Shown piece after piece: positions 42,193-52,500 of a DNA stretch of 64,000 nt. The stretch comes from Bacteroidota bacterium (GTDB lineage: Bacteria > Bacteroidota > Bacteroidia > B-17B0 > Aurantibacillaceae). The notes below the pieces were generated by a model that worked only from the letters and a program-made list of their open reading frames with translations, was not told the origin of the DNA and made no database searches. The stretch is taken from positions 310,001-374,000 of the forward strand of contig JADJFB010000001.1 in assembly GCA_016708845.1 (NCBI GenBank). Direction: 5' to 3'. Every line of letters begins with the position of its first letter. Position 1 is the stretch's first letter. The position numbers and the translations under genes are program-made.

Positions 42193-42936
42193 TTAAATAA
42201 CTTTTGCTTCAGTGTGTAACAAGTTCACTAACTCATCCATGTTATTTTCATCAATCATTTTCACAGTTGTTCTTCCTGCCGATAATGTGTATGATTTAAC
42301 ATTGGTTAATTTTTCAGCACCACTTGCCGCTACCACGGTTAATGGTTTTGTACGAGCGCTCATAATTCCTTTCATGTTAGGAATGCGTTGTTCTGCCATT
42401 CCTTTAGCACAAGAAACTACTAATGGTAATTCACATTCTACTACTTGAGTTCCGCCATCTACATCATGTTCAACCGTAGCTTTGTTTCCTTCCAAATCAA
42501 ATTTAGTAGCTAACGAAACTAAAGGTAAATCCATAAAACCAGCAATCATAGCACCAACTGATGAACCATTAAAGCTAATCGTTTCTTTACCTGTCATAAT
42601 TAAATCATAACCATTTGCTTTTGCATAGTTAGCAATTTGCTCTGCTACAAAATAAGCATCAGGACCTTCCGCATCAATACGAACACCATCATCAGCACCT
42701 AAAGCAAATCCTTTACGAATGGTTGCATCGCTATCTGCTAAACCAACATGAATCAAGGTTACTTTTTCAGCCTTACCAGCCTCTTTTAATTCTAACGCAC
42801 GAACAAGTGCATACCACTCGTCGTATGGGTTAATAATAAATTGTACACCAGCAGCGTTAAATTCTGTATCGCCGTTAGTAAAAGCTATTTTAGTAGTTGT
42901 ATCAGGTACGTTACTAATTGGAACTAATATCTTCAT
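42193..42936 (-). CDS. etfB: Electron transfer flavoprotein subunit beta
   Basis: 247 residues. It binds AMP and contacts the partner dehydrogenases. Family motifs: MKILVPISNVPDTTTKIAF, NPYDEWYALVRALELKE, MTGKETISFNGSSVGAMIAGFMDLPLVS and PNMKGIMSARTKPL. It is first in etfB-etfA, behind a strong consensus promoter. Confidence 0.95.
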   Translation of the reverse strand: MKILVPISNVPDTTTKIAFTNGDTEFNAAGVQFIINPYDEWYALVRALELKEAGKAEKVTLIHVGLADSDATIRKGFALGADDGVRIDAEGPDAYFVAEQIANYAKANGYDLIMTGKETISFNGSSVGAMIAGFMDLPLVSLATKFDLEGNKATVEHDVDGGTQVVECELPLVVSCAKGMAEQRIPNMKGIMSARTKPLTVVAASGAEKLTNVKSYTLSAGRTTVKMIDENNMDELVNLLHTEAKVI

Positions 42937-42962
42937 TGTGTTTTGATTTTTAAAAAGGTGAG

Positions 42963-42992
42963 CAAATTTATAAAAATATGGCTGTAAATCAA
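42963..42992 (-). promoter_or_regulatory. Full Bacteroidota promoter of etfB-etfA
   Basis: On the minus strand TTG (42992-42990), a 19-base spacer and TAAATTTG (42970-42963) match the consensus exactly. The leader to the ATG at 42936 is about 20 bases. Confidence 0.72.
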
Positions 42993-43153
42993 GTGATAAA
43001 CAACCGTTTTTTTACTTTGTTTTGACGAAAATATAACCACTTGTAAGCGAGGGTTTTAAGTTTGTAAAAAGATGAAAAAAAGAGTCTGTTTTTACGGTTT
43101 CGACCTCGTTTCTATAATTTCTACAATCGCTTTTAATTCCATTGCTTTTTGTT

Positions 43154-43161
43154 TACATTTG
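43154..43161 (+). promoter_or_regulatory. -7 element (TACATTTG) before the E1 beta gene
   Basis: TACATTTG fits TAnnTTTG; a T-run (43131-43134) lies 19 bases upstream in place of TTG. It falls between the TTG at 43149 and the ATG at 43179, which supports the ATG as the true start. Confidence 0.5.
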
Positions 43162-43178
43162 AAACTTTATATCTTATT

Positions 43179-44162
43179 ATGAGGACAATAGAATTTAGAG
43201 AAGCCCTACGCGAAGCAATGAACGAAGAAATGCGTCGCGATGAAACCATTTTTTTAATGGGAGAAGAAGTGGCTGAATATAATGGAGCTTACAAAGTTAG
43301 TAAAGGTATGTTGGCCGAATTTGGTCCTAAACGTATTATTGATACACCTATTGCAGAGCTTGGTTTTGCTGGTATTGGAGTAGGAGCAGCAGTAAACGGG
43401 TTACGCCCAATTATTGAATTCATGACTTTCAACTTTTCTTTAGTTGCCATTGATCAAGTAATTAATGCAGCGGCTAAATTTTTAAGTATGAGTGGCGGTC
43501 AGTATAATTGCCCAATCGTATTTAGAGGTCCAACGGCTAGTGCAGGGATGTTAAGTTCTCAACACTCTCAAGCTTTTGAAAATTGGTACGCCAACTGCCC
43601 AGGTTTAAAGGTAATTGTCCCATCGAATGGATATGATGCTAAAGGATTAATGAAATCTGCGATTCGTGATAATGACCCTGTTATTTTCATGGAAAGTGAG
43701 CAGATGTATGGAGATAAATGCGAAATTCCTGATGGAGAATATTTAATTCCGATTGGAGTTGCTGATATTAAAAGACCAGGAACAGATGTAACGATTGTTT
43801 CTTTCGGAAAAATTATGAAAGTGGCTTTAGCAGCTGCGGCAGAATTAGAGAAAGAAGGCATTAGCGCAGAGGTGATTGATTTAAGAACAGTTCGTCCTAT
43901 TGATTACGATACTGTTATTACTTCTGTAAAGAAAACAAATCGTTTAGTGGTAGTTGAAGAAGCTTGGCCATTGGCAAGTATTTCTTCTGAAATAGCATTC
44001 AGAGTTCAGAAAGACGCCTTTGATTATTTAGATGCACCTATCCGTCGTATAACAACTGCGGATGTTCCATTACCTTATGCTCCAACTTTAATTGAAGCTT
44101 CGTTGCCTAACGTTGCAAAAACGATTAAAGCGGTGAAGGATGTGATGTACGCTACGAAATAA
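43179..44162 (+). CDS. pdhB: Pyruvate dehydrogenase E1 component subunit beta
   Basis: 327 residues from ATG 43179 (MRTIEFREALREAMNEEM); an upstream TTG at 43149 would add a meaningless ten residues across the promoter. With the alpha subunit it decarboxylates pyruvate using thiamine diphosphate. Family motifs: FLMGEEVAEYNGAYKVSKG, RIIDTPIAELGFAGIGVGAA, GGQYNCPIVFRGP and the transketolase C-terminal domain. A related 2-oxo acid dehydrogenase remains possible. The alpha and E2 genes are not adjacent. Confidence 0.92.
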   Translation: MRTIEFREALREAMNEEMRRDETIFLMGEEVAEYNGAYKVSKGMLAEFGPKRIIDTPIAELGFAGIGVGAAVNGLRPIIEFMTFNFSLVAIDQVINAAAKFLSMSGGQYNCPIVFRGPTASAGMLSSQHSQAFENWYANCPGLKVIVPSNGYDAKGLMKSAIRDNDPVIFMESEQMYGDKCEIPDGEYLIPIGVADIKRPGTDVTIVSFGKIMKVALAAAAELEKEGISAEVIDLRTVRPIDYDTVITSVKKTNRLVVVEEAWPLASISSEIAFRVQKDAFDYLDAPIRRITTADVPLPYAPTLIEASLPNVAKTIKAVKDVMYATK

Positions 44163-44183
44163 AAAATAAATATTTAGCAAACA

Positions 44184-44215
44184 AAAAACTCCTTCAGATT
44201 TCTGAAGGAGTTTTT
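44184..44215. terminator. Bidirectional terminator between pdhB and the OmpA gene
   Basis: A perfect 15-bp stem, AAAAACTCCTTCAGA (44184-44198) and TCTGAAGGAGTTTTT (44201-44215), with a minimal two-base loop. It serves both convergent units. Confidence 0.9.
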
Positions 44216-44234
44216 TGTTTGGTGTGATTACTGT

Positions 44235-46439
44235 TTAGTTTTTCAACTTCACAATAATAAATTCTGTTCTTCTATTTACAGAGTGTTCGTATTCAGTACA
44301 AGTAGATTTTACTTTTCCTTCGCAACCACAAGTGTTTAATAATTTACTTTCACCGTATCCTTTACCCGAAATACGAGACTTGTCAATCCCTTGTTTAACA
44401 ATATATCCAGCAGCAGACACAGCTCTTGCCCCAGATAATTTTAAGTTAGCTGCAGCACCACCTCTACAATCGGTATGTGCGCCTAATTCAATAATCATAT
44501 TTGGATACTCTTTCATAATAGCTACAACTTTGTTTAATTCGATAGCAGCATCTGGTCTGATTTTAGATTTACCTAAGTCGAAATAGATTGGTTTAATGTC
44601 AATCATTTTAGCTAAGTCCATACCAACTTCAACTTTACCGATGGTTAAAGCCAATAATTCATTCATTTGAATTTCGCCTTCTTTTTTGATATCATAAGTG
44701 AAGTTTAATGTTTTGGTGACATAACCTTCTTTTTCAATGGTTACTAAATACAATAATTTATCTCCAATTTTTTTACCTTTAATTGGTTTTCTGTATTCTC
44801 CATTTTTTTCTGTTTTCAATAGTTCAAAATCATTGCTTATAGCTAAGTCTTTAATTATAATTTTTACACCTTCAATTCCTGCACCTGTTTTAGCATCGTA
44901 TATGCCTGCTAATAAGGTTAAGTTCGGATCAATTTCTAATTCAATAGTTTTAGTAAACTCTTCTTCTTCGGTTGATGATTTAGTAGAAATAGAATCTTGC
45001 ATTTCAAAATACTTTTCTTTTTTAACGAGTAAAGCATAATTAATATCTTCTTCTAACACCGTTTGAAATTCACCTTTTTCGTTTGTCATAAACGAATCGG
45101 TATTTAATTTAATAGTTGTTAATGGCAATAATTCTTGTGTGTTTTTATCTTTAATAATAAAATTCACTGTTTTACCTCTCGATACTTTTCTTAATACATC
45201 AACATTATATATGTCGTCGTTCATTCCACCATTTTTTCTGTTAGAACTCAAAAATCCTTTTTTGCCATCTGCGTTTAAGTTATAGGCAAAGTCGTCGTGT
45301 TCACTATTTACAGGTTTCCCCATATTATAAACCTTACCTGCTTTATCATCTCTTATTTTTGTTTCGTAAATATCTAAGCCACCTAATCCTTCGTGGCCAT
45401 TAGAAGCAAAGTATAAGATGTTGTCTTCGGTAATAGAAGGGAATAATTCATTCCCTTTAGTGTTCACTTTTTCTCCTAAGTTTATCGGAGAACTCCAAGC
45501 TCCACCTGCATCTTTTTTACAATAGTATAAATCCATGCCGCCTTGTCCGCCACCCATATCAGAAGCAAAGTATAAAGTTTTTCCATCAGCACTGAGCGCA
45601 GGATGAGCACAGTTATATTCATTACTATTAAATTTCAATACCATCAAAGATTGTAGGTTATCATTTAAGATAGTAGCCTGCATGATTTTAAGTTTTTGAC
45701 TTCCATCTAAACTTTGATCTTTTTTGTTGGTTGAATTTCTGGTGAAGAAAATATTTGTACCATCTTTACTTGCACAAAAAGGACCATCATTAAATTTTGG
45801 AGCATAATCTGCAATAAACATTGCAGGTGTTTCATATTCTCCAAATTCATTTTTTTCTGTCATAAACATGTGACAATAGCTATTTCCTGTCCAACCATGT
45901 CTTCTTGTAATCCAAGTTGATTTTGTTCTGTTAGACGTAAAAATAATTTTATCATTCATGAATGTGAATGCCGAAAAATCATCAAACTTTGAGTTATGCA
46001 TAAATTCTTTTAAAGCATAAGCATCTGCATTTTTAGAAAACTTTTGAAGATTCGTAATTGCTTTTGTAAAAGCTTCACCTCTTTTATCTCCTTTGTATTC
46101 TTCCATGTATTTTTTCGCATCATCATATTTGCCGGCTTCCATTAAGGCTTGACCGTAATATAATTTATGAATATCTTCTGCTTTACCTGTTTTTACTAAT
46201 TTGCCGTAACAAATTAATTGTCCTCGGTTGTTATTAGTTAAACGATAGCAGTCTCCTAAATTGGTTAGTACATCTGCATTTGCACTATCTTTCCTTAAAG
46301 CACTTTCATACTTAGGAATAGCTTGTACATAAAGTTTAGAAGAATAGAGTTTATTGGCTGATTTAATCGTAGGATTTTGTGCTACGCTTTCAAGAGCTAA
46401 TAAACTGATAATAGAAAATATAATAATTGACTTGTTCAT
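44235..46439 (-). CDS. PorE-like OmpA-family protein (TPR, beta-propeller, CRD, OmpA)
   Basis: 734 residues with a signal peptide (MNKSIIIFSIISLLALESVAQ). In order: TPR helices (~25-135), PD40-type beta-propeller blades (~150-410; ADGKTLYFASDMGGGQGGMDLYY), a carboxypeptidase regulatory-like fold (~505-590; LLAGIYDAKTGAGIEGVKI), and a C-terminal OmpA peptidoglycan-binding domain (~613-734; YFDLGKSKIRPDA, GAHTDCRGG, NRRTEFII). This order is that of PorE, which links T9SS components to the cell wall, although no lipobox Cys is seen. It lies four bases after porP and probably anchors the same surface complex. Confidence 0.85.
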   Translation of the reverse strand: MNKSIIIFSIISLLALESVAQNPTIKSANKLYSSKLYVQAIPKYESALRKDSANADVLTNLGDCYRLTNNNRGQLICYGKLVKTGKAEDIHKLYYGQALMEAGKYDDAKKYMEEYKGDKRGEAFTKAITNLQKFSKNADAYALKEFMHNSKFDDFSAFTFMNDKIIFTSNRTKSTWITRRHGWTGNSYCHMFMTEKNEFGEYETPAMFIADYAPKFNDGPFCASKDGTNIFFTRNSTNKKDQSLDGSQKLKIMQATILNDNLQSLMVLKFNSNEYNCAHPALSADGKTLYFASDMGGGQGGMDLYYCKKDAGGAWSSPINLGEKVNTKGNELFPSITEDNILYFASNGHEGLGGLDIYETKIRDDKAGKVYNMGKPVNSEHDDFAYNLNADGKKGFLSSNRKNGGMNDDIYNVDVLRKVSRGKTVNFIIKDKNTQELLPLTTIKLNTDSFMTNEKGEFQTVLEEDINYALLVKKEKYFEMQDSISTKSSTEEEEFTKTIELEIDPNLTLLAGIYDAKTGAGIEGVKIIIKDLAISNDFELLKTEKNGEYRKPIKGKKIGDKLLYLVTIEKEGYVTKTLNFTYDIKKEGEIQMNELLALTIGKVEVGMDLAKMIDIKPIYFDLGKSKIRPDAAIELNKVVAIMKEYPNMIIELGAHTDCRGGAAANLKLSGARAVSAAGYIVKQGIDKSRISGKGYGESKLLNTCGCEGKVKSTCTEYEHSVNRRTEFIIVKLKN

Positions 46440-46443
46440 AATA

Positions 46444-47379
46444 CTAGAAATATCTTGGTGTTACTACTTTACGTTGTTTGTATGAGAATAAATACCCTAA
46501 TGTAATCTCATGTGAGCCTTGAGAATATTTTTGGATTTTAGTTAAAGCATAATCATAAGAATAGTTTACTAAAAACTGAGGAGTAACTTGAATTCCTAAT
46601 AAGGCAGAAATATCAGCACTACTTCTATAAGAAACGCCTGCCCATATTTTATTTTTAATTAAAAAGTTGGCATTGATGTCGTACTGCAAAGGTGCATTTT
46701 GAACCATTTTCACCATAGCTTGTGGCTTCACTTTTAAATCTTCATTAATCGTAAATACATTTCCTATAGTTAAATAGTAATGGAATTTATTCACGCTTAA
46801 TTTTGTTGATTGATCAATTTCGCCACTTGTTGTAAATACATAACTATCATCAATCATACGAGGAATAGAAAGTCCAGCATAAAAAGTATTAGTGTAATAG
46901 TAAAGCCCTGCGCCAAAGTTTGGAGTAATGATACTAGGTGTATTTTGCGACACTTGTATATCACCAGCTTCTGTTGCTTTTAACTCAGATAATTTATTTA
47001 CTTGGTTATGAATACCACCCATTAAACCAAAAGACAACTTACCTTTTTCGCCTGCTTTAATTCTGTAAGCATAGTTTAAGTAAACTAGGTTACGACTTAA
47101 TTTTCCAATTTGTTCGTTTAAGAAACTAATACCTAATCCCATTTTATCATTAGCTAATGGGCCATGCAGTGTAAACGACGTTGTAATTGGTCGCCCAGGA
47201 AAATTAACCCATTGCTGACGGTGAGTTAAGTTTACAGCCATTGCTTCTTTAGAGCCTGTATAGGCAGGGTTAATATACATTTCATTAAACATATATTGTG
47301 TAAACATAGCGTCGTATTGTGCTTTAGCACCCACTGCGCTAAACAAAGCTATTACGATTATTAAAATTGATTTTTTCAT
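46444..47379 (-). CDS. PorP/SprF-family type IX secretion outer-membrane protein
   Basis: 311 residues. A signal peptide (MKKSILIIVIALFSAVGAKAQ) is followed by the family start YDAMFTQYMFNEMYINPAYTGS and HRQQWVNFPGRPITTSF, then a series of amphipathic beta strands ending near the C-terminus, as in a small beta-barrel. PorP/SprF proteins sit in the outer membrane with the T9SS and attach or deliver type B cargos, often the giant protein encoded just upstream, as here. Gap to the adhesin gene: 41 bases. Confidence 0.93.
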   Translation of the reverse strand: MKKSILIIVIALFSAVGAKAQYDAMFTQYMFNEMYINPAYTGSKEAMAVNLTHRQQWVNFPGRPITTSFTLHGPLANDKMGLGISFLNEQIGKLSRNLVYLNYAYRIKAGEKGKLSFGLMGGIHNQVNKLSELKATEAGDIQVSQNTPSIITPNFGAGLYYYTNTFYAGLSIPRMIDDSYVFTTSGEIDQSTKLSVNKFHYYLTIGNVFTINEDLKVKPQAMVKMVQNAPLQYDINANFLIKNKIWAGVSYRSSADISALLGIQVTPQFLVNYSYDYALTKIQKYSQGSHEITLGYLFSYKQRKVVTPRYF

Positions 47380-47420
47380 TGTCTTATTTTTTTAACTTCT
47401 TATAATAATTTTAGTATGAA

Positions 47421-49589
47421 TTAATATTGTAATACGACATAACCATTTACAGGTTCATCTGCTCCGTCTTCAAATTCTATCACGTAGTAGTATGTTCCTT
47501 GTGGTAATTTGCTATTACCGATAATTAATCCACTTACATTTGGTGTTCCATTCCATGTATTATCATAAGCATCGTTTTGGTAAACTTTATTTCCCCAACG
47601 GTTAAATACAGTTAAGTTAACAGTACGACCTTCGATTCCTTTAATCACAAAGAAATCATTTTTGCCATCACCATCTGGAGTAAATACTTCAGGAATGAAT
47701 AAATTCACATCTGGTAACTCAAGAACTGTAGGAACATTTTCTCCTGGTTCTGTTGCCACTCCATTTCCGTTAGGATCAGGATTTGTTCCAGTGTTAGAAC
47801 TATCTCTTACTGTTCCTCCAGTAGAATTAATTCCGTTTCCAATGGCAATGTTTGTAATTGATCTTACTTCGTTTGGTGTAATATTAAGTACAAACGTTAT
47901 CGTTTGAGTTTCTCCTGGCGCTAATGTACTAGAGTTTGCAATTAATAATGCAATATCACTATTTCCATTATAGCTACCATTAGCTGTTAAATTTCCAGTC
48001 GTTGTAGGACCAGATTTAATTGTAAACGTAGCTGGTGTTGGAATATTTAATGTGTCAAATACTTGAACAGATTTAAGCGTATCGTTTCCTAAGTTTTTAA
48101 CTGTAATTACATAAGTAACATCTAATGTTTTATCAGCTAATATTTCAGAAACTGTTCCACTCTTAGCAACTCCAATTTGTGAATTTGGATTTAAGCTAAC
48201 TACGGTTGCAGTATCATTATTTGTTGGGTCGCCATCATTGTCAGGATCCCATCCAAAACCAGTATTTGAACTATCCGCTACAGTTACTGTTCCATCAAAA
48301 CCAGAACCAATTGCTGAGTTTCTGAAAGGGCCAAAGAATCCGTTTGGATTAATTTGAACAGTAAATACAATCGTATCTTTTCTGCCTGCAGTTAAAGTAC
48401 TTGTTAATGGTAATAACATGTCGTTTTGTGTTGAACCATCAAAAGTTGCATTAACCGTTAAACTACTGTTAAGTGATGTTACAACAGGTGCAGAGATGAC
48501 ACTGTATGTTGTTGGTAAAGGGAATGTACTATTTAAATTATCAATAATGCTAAAGTTAGTTAAGTTAACTGTTGAAGCATTTGTTGCAACAACTGTATAA
48601 GTAACATTGTAGGCATTGTTGTTTACAAATGTTGGAGTACTAACAGCTTTGGTCATACCTAATACATTTGGACTAACTGTAGATGTACAATTTGTTGGTG
48701 TTAATGTTACTGTTACATTTGCAAAACATCCATTAGCACTAAATACTCTAATTGTATATGGTATTGCAGTTGCTGGATTGTTTAAAGTGTTTGTTAATAT
48801 ACCACCAAATGGAATTACATTTCCTGTTGCATACGTTGCAGATCCTGTATAAGTTGCTGCTTGTGATAAATCGTATGTGTCAGTTGCGCCATATCCAGAA
48901 ATCATAATTGTACCATCATTGTTTGTAATTGTACCAGTGCATGTTGCAGCCATTGCCATTGCAGTAAATGAAGGCACTGTTGTATCAGTTGTAACAGTCA
49001 CTACTACTGTATTTGAACATCCATTTGTTGGATCAGTTACAGTTACAGTATAATCGCCTGGTAGAGTTGTACTCGGGTTTTGTAATGTTGAGTTAAAGAA
49101 TAATGGGCCATTCCAAACATAACCATAAGTTGGAGTAGTTGCAGTAATTACCGAAAGCGTTACAGTTGAATTACATCCTAATACTGGTCCAGGAGACACA
49201 ACACCTACAACAGGAATAGTTGTATTGGTGCCAATTGTTATTGTTGAAGTTGAACTACAGCCTGTTGTTGCATCGTTAGCAACAACCGTATAATCACCAG
49301 CTACACTTGTTGTAGGTGATTGAACCGCTGAAGTGAAGCTTGAAGGGCCTGACCATGTATATGTTAATGTATTTGTTCCTGTTGTTGAAGCAGTTAATGT
49401 TACACTAGTTGCACAACCTAAACTTCCAGATGTTACAGCAGTTAAGTTTGGTCCAACTGTATTTGTACCAACTGTAATAGTAGAAGTTGAACTACAACCA
49501 GAAGCTATATCTGTAACAGAAATTGTATAATCACCAGCTACAGTTGTAGTAGGGGCTTTGAACTGTTGAAGTAAAGCTTGATGGACCAT
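47421..49589 (-). CDS. C-terminal part of the giant surface protein (type B T9SS sorting domain)
   Basis: The frame carries 722 residues, but the ATG at 49589 is spurious: true sequence begins at the frameshift near 49552 (PTTTVAGDYTISV). It holds the last SprB-like Ig repeats (~83 residues each, YTWSGPSSFTS...GDYTV), a short unassigned domain, two DUF11-like domains (KAVSTPTFVNNNAYNVTYTV and KSGTVSEILADKTLDVTYVI), and the CTD: FIPEVFTPDGDGKNDFFVIKG, FNRWGNKVYQ, LPQGTYYYVIEF. This is the gliding-motility-associated type B signal that sends a protein through the T9SS to the cell surface. PorP/SprF and the PorE-like gene follow. Confidence 0.88.
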   Translation of the reverse strand: MVHQALLQQFKAPTTTVAGDYTISVTDIASGCSSTSTITVGTNTVGPNLTAVTSGSLGCATSVTLTASTTGTNTLTYTWSGPSSFTSAVQSPTTSVAGDYTVVANDATTGCSSTSTITIGTNTTIPVVGVVSPGPVLGCNSTVTLSVITATTPTYGYVWNGPLFFNSTLQNPSTTLPGDYTVTVTDPTNGCSNTVVVTVTTDTTVPSFTAMAMAATCTGTITNNDGTIMISGYGATDTYDLSQAATYTGSATYATGNVIPFGGILTNTLNNPATAIPYTIRVFSANGCFANVTVTLTPTNCTSTVSPNVLGMTKAVSTPTFVNNNAYNVTYTVVATNASTVNLTNFSIIDNLNSTFPLPTTYSVISAPVVTSLNSSLTVNATFDGSTQNDMLLPLTSTLTAGRKDTIVFTVQINPNGFFGPFRNSAIGSGFDGTVTVADSSNTGFGWDPDNDGDPTNNDTATVVSLNPNSQIGVAKSGTVSEILADKTLDVTYVITVKNLGNDTLKSVQVFDTLNIPTPATFTIKSGPTTTGNLTANGSYNGNSDIALLIANSSTLAPGETQTITFVLNITPNEVRSITNIAIGNGINSTGGTVRDSSNTGTNPDPNGNGVATEPGENVPTVLELPDVNLFIPEVFTPDGDGKNDFFVIKGIEGRTVNLTVFNRWGNKVYQNDAYDNTWNGTPNVSGLIIGNSKLPQGTYYYVIEFEDGADEPVNGYVVLQY

Positions 49590-52500
49590 TCCACGAATAC
49601 GTTACCGCATTAGTTGAAGAAGGTGTTGCTGTTAAGGTTACGTTACCAGTACAAGTTAAACTTCCTGAAACAGTTGCTGTAAAGTTTGCTGATGCTGTAG
49701 TAGTTCCAACTGTTAAAGTTGTTGTTGTATTACATCCTGTTAAGGCATCCGCTACATTCACCGTGTAATTTCCTGCTACACTAGTTGTAGGGGATTGTAC
49801 AGTTGATGTAAAGCTTGATGGGCCTGACCAAGTGTAAGTTAATGTATTAGTTGTTGTTGAAGCAGCTGTTAATGTAACTGTTCCTGCACAACCTAAACTT
49901 CCTGATGTTGTTGCCGTTAAACCAGGAATTGTTGTATTTGTAATCACAGTAACAGTAGATGTGGTTACACAGCTCGTTAACATATCTATTACACCTAAAG
50001 TATAAATACCACCTTGTGTAATACCTGTTGGATTTTGAGTAGTGCTTGTATAAGAACTAGGACCAGTCCATAAATAAACAACTGGTGAAGTCGTTGTACT
50101 ACCAAATAAATTAACACTTGCGGTATTACATGTAATGTCTCCACTTACAGAGGTAGTAACATTTGCAGGCCCTGGCGTTACATTTACAAATACTGTAGAT
50201 GAAGCTACACATGATCCGTTATCGCCCAATACTGTATAAGTTGTACTTACAGAAGGAGTAGCAGTAACAGTTGCGCCTGAAACATTCATTGGCATCCATG
50301 TATATGAAGTTGCACCGCTTGCAGATAAACTGATAGTAGAATTAGCACAAGCTGCTGTTGGATTTGCAACTGCTGTAATTGAAGCGCCAGGAGCAACATC
50401 TAATACAAAGGTATTAGTTGATGTACATCCAAATCCATTATCACCTGTAATTGTATATGTTGTTGTTACAGAAGGAGCGTCAGTAATCGTACTTGTTGTT
50501 GCACCTGATGGCATCCATGTATAATTAGTTGCTCCGCTTGCTGTTAATGTAGCAGTTGTTCCAACACAAATAGTTCCTGTTGGAGAGGCAGTAATGGTCA
50601 TTGTAGGACTAGTTCCAACATTTACCGTAATAGTTTGTGTTGCTACACAACCACCGCCATTATCACTTGATACAGTGTATGTTGTTGTAATGGTTGGGCT
50701 ATCAACAACACTTGCAGTCGTTGCAGAAACTGGACTCCATGTATAAGTTGTGCCTCCACTAGCTGTTAACGTAATTGAACCAGCAGAACATAATGCTGTT
50801 GATGTTGCTGCGATTGATAATGACGGCGTTGAATTAACGTTGATCGTAATTGTGTTACTTCCAATACAACCTGCACCATTATCTCCGTCAACCGTATAAG
50901 TTGTAGTTACACTAGGAGAAACAACAGTTGTTGTTCCTGTTAATGCTCCAGGATTCCATGTATATGAAGTAGCGCCTGCACCAATTAAAGTTGCACTTGC
51001 TCCAGCACAAATAGTTGTTGAAGTTGAAGTAGCAGTTACTGTTGGAGTTGTACTAACATTAATTGTTATTGTTTGTGTACTAGAACATCCAATAGCATCT
51101 GCACCAGTGACAGTATAAGTTGTTGTAACTGTTGGACTATCCGTTACACTTACTGTTGTTGCAGATAAAGGCATCCATGTATAAGTTGTTGCGCCACTTG
51201 CAGTCATCGTTACTGTATTTGATGAACATAATACTGTAGATGTTGCAGATATTGAAATGGTTGGTATAGAGTTTACATTAATAGTGATGGTTTCAGAAGC
51301 TACACAACCTGTTCCATTATCTGCATCAACCGTATATGTTGTTGTAGCAGTAGGAGTAACAACAGTTGTTGAACCTGTAATTGCACCTGGATTCCATGTG
51401 TAAGATGTAGCACCTGTACTTGTTAAAGTTGCAGATGAACCAGCACAAATTGTATTTGAACTTGCAGTTGCTGTTATAGATAAAACAGGGCCAACAGTGA
51501 TTGTAATAGTTTCTGTATTTGTACAACCAACTCCATTATCACCTGTAGCAGTATAAGTCGTTGTTACTGTTGGAGAAACTACTGTAGTTGAACCAGTTAA
51601 TGCTCCTGGGTTCCAAGTGTAAGTACTTGCACCGTTAGCATTTAATGTAGTACTGTTTCCTAAACAGATGGTATTATTTGAAGCAGACAATGTTAATGTT
51701 GGATTAGTGCCTACATTAATTGTAATAGTTTCGGTTCCAATACAACCAGCTCCATTATCACTACTTACTGTATATGTTGTAGTCACTGTTGGATTATCAA
51801 CAACACTTGCAGTTGTAGCAGTAATTGGACTCCAAGTGTAAGTTGTTCCACCACTAGCACTTAACGTTACTGAACCTGCAGCACATAAAGTTGCTGAGCT
51901 TGCTGTAATTGAAAGGCTAGGCGAAGAGTTTACATTGATTGTAATGGTATTGTTAGCAACACAGCCTAAAGTATTATCACCGTCAACAGTATATGTTGTT
52001 GTAACTGTAGGACTCACAGCAACTGCCGTACCTGTTAAAGCTCCTGGGTTCCATGTGTAAGATGTAGCTCCAGAACCTGTTAATGTTGTTGTACCTCCTG
52101 CACAGATTGTATTTGAAGAAGCAGAAGCGGTCACTGTTAAATTCGGACTAACAGATAATGTAATTGTTTGAGTTGTTGAACATGTACCATTATCTCCAGT
52201 TACTGTATAATCAGTAGTAGTTGTTGGAGTTACCATAATTGAAGCAGTGGTTAATGCTCCTGGGTTCCATGTATAAGATGTAGCACCAGTTGCAGTTAAC
52301 GTTCCACTATTACCTGCGCAAATCGTATTTGAAGAAGCGCTTAAAGTTAATGTTGGATTTGTATTTACGTTTACTGTAACGGTTTCTGTATTAACACATC
52401 CAAGTCCGTTGTCGCTTGTTACCGTATAAGTTGTTGTTACAGTTGGCGAAACTACAACGTTGGTTCCAGTTAATGCGCCTGGAGTCCAAGTATAGTTTGC

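Noticed and set aside
43149..43178. TTG start adding ten residues to PdhB
   Set aside because: The added residues span a -7 promoter element, and the family begins at the downstream ATG.
49552..49555. Phase-variable homopolymer
   Set aside because: A run of four C is too short to slip at a useful rate; an isolated indel or assembly error is likelier.
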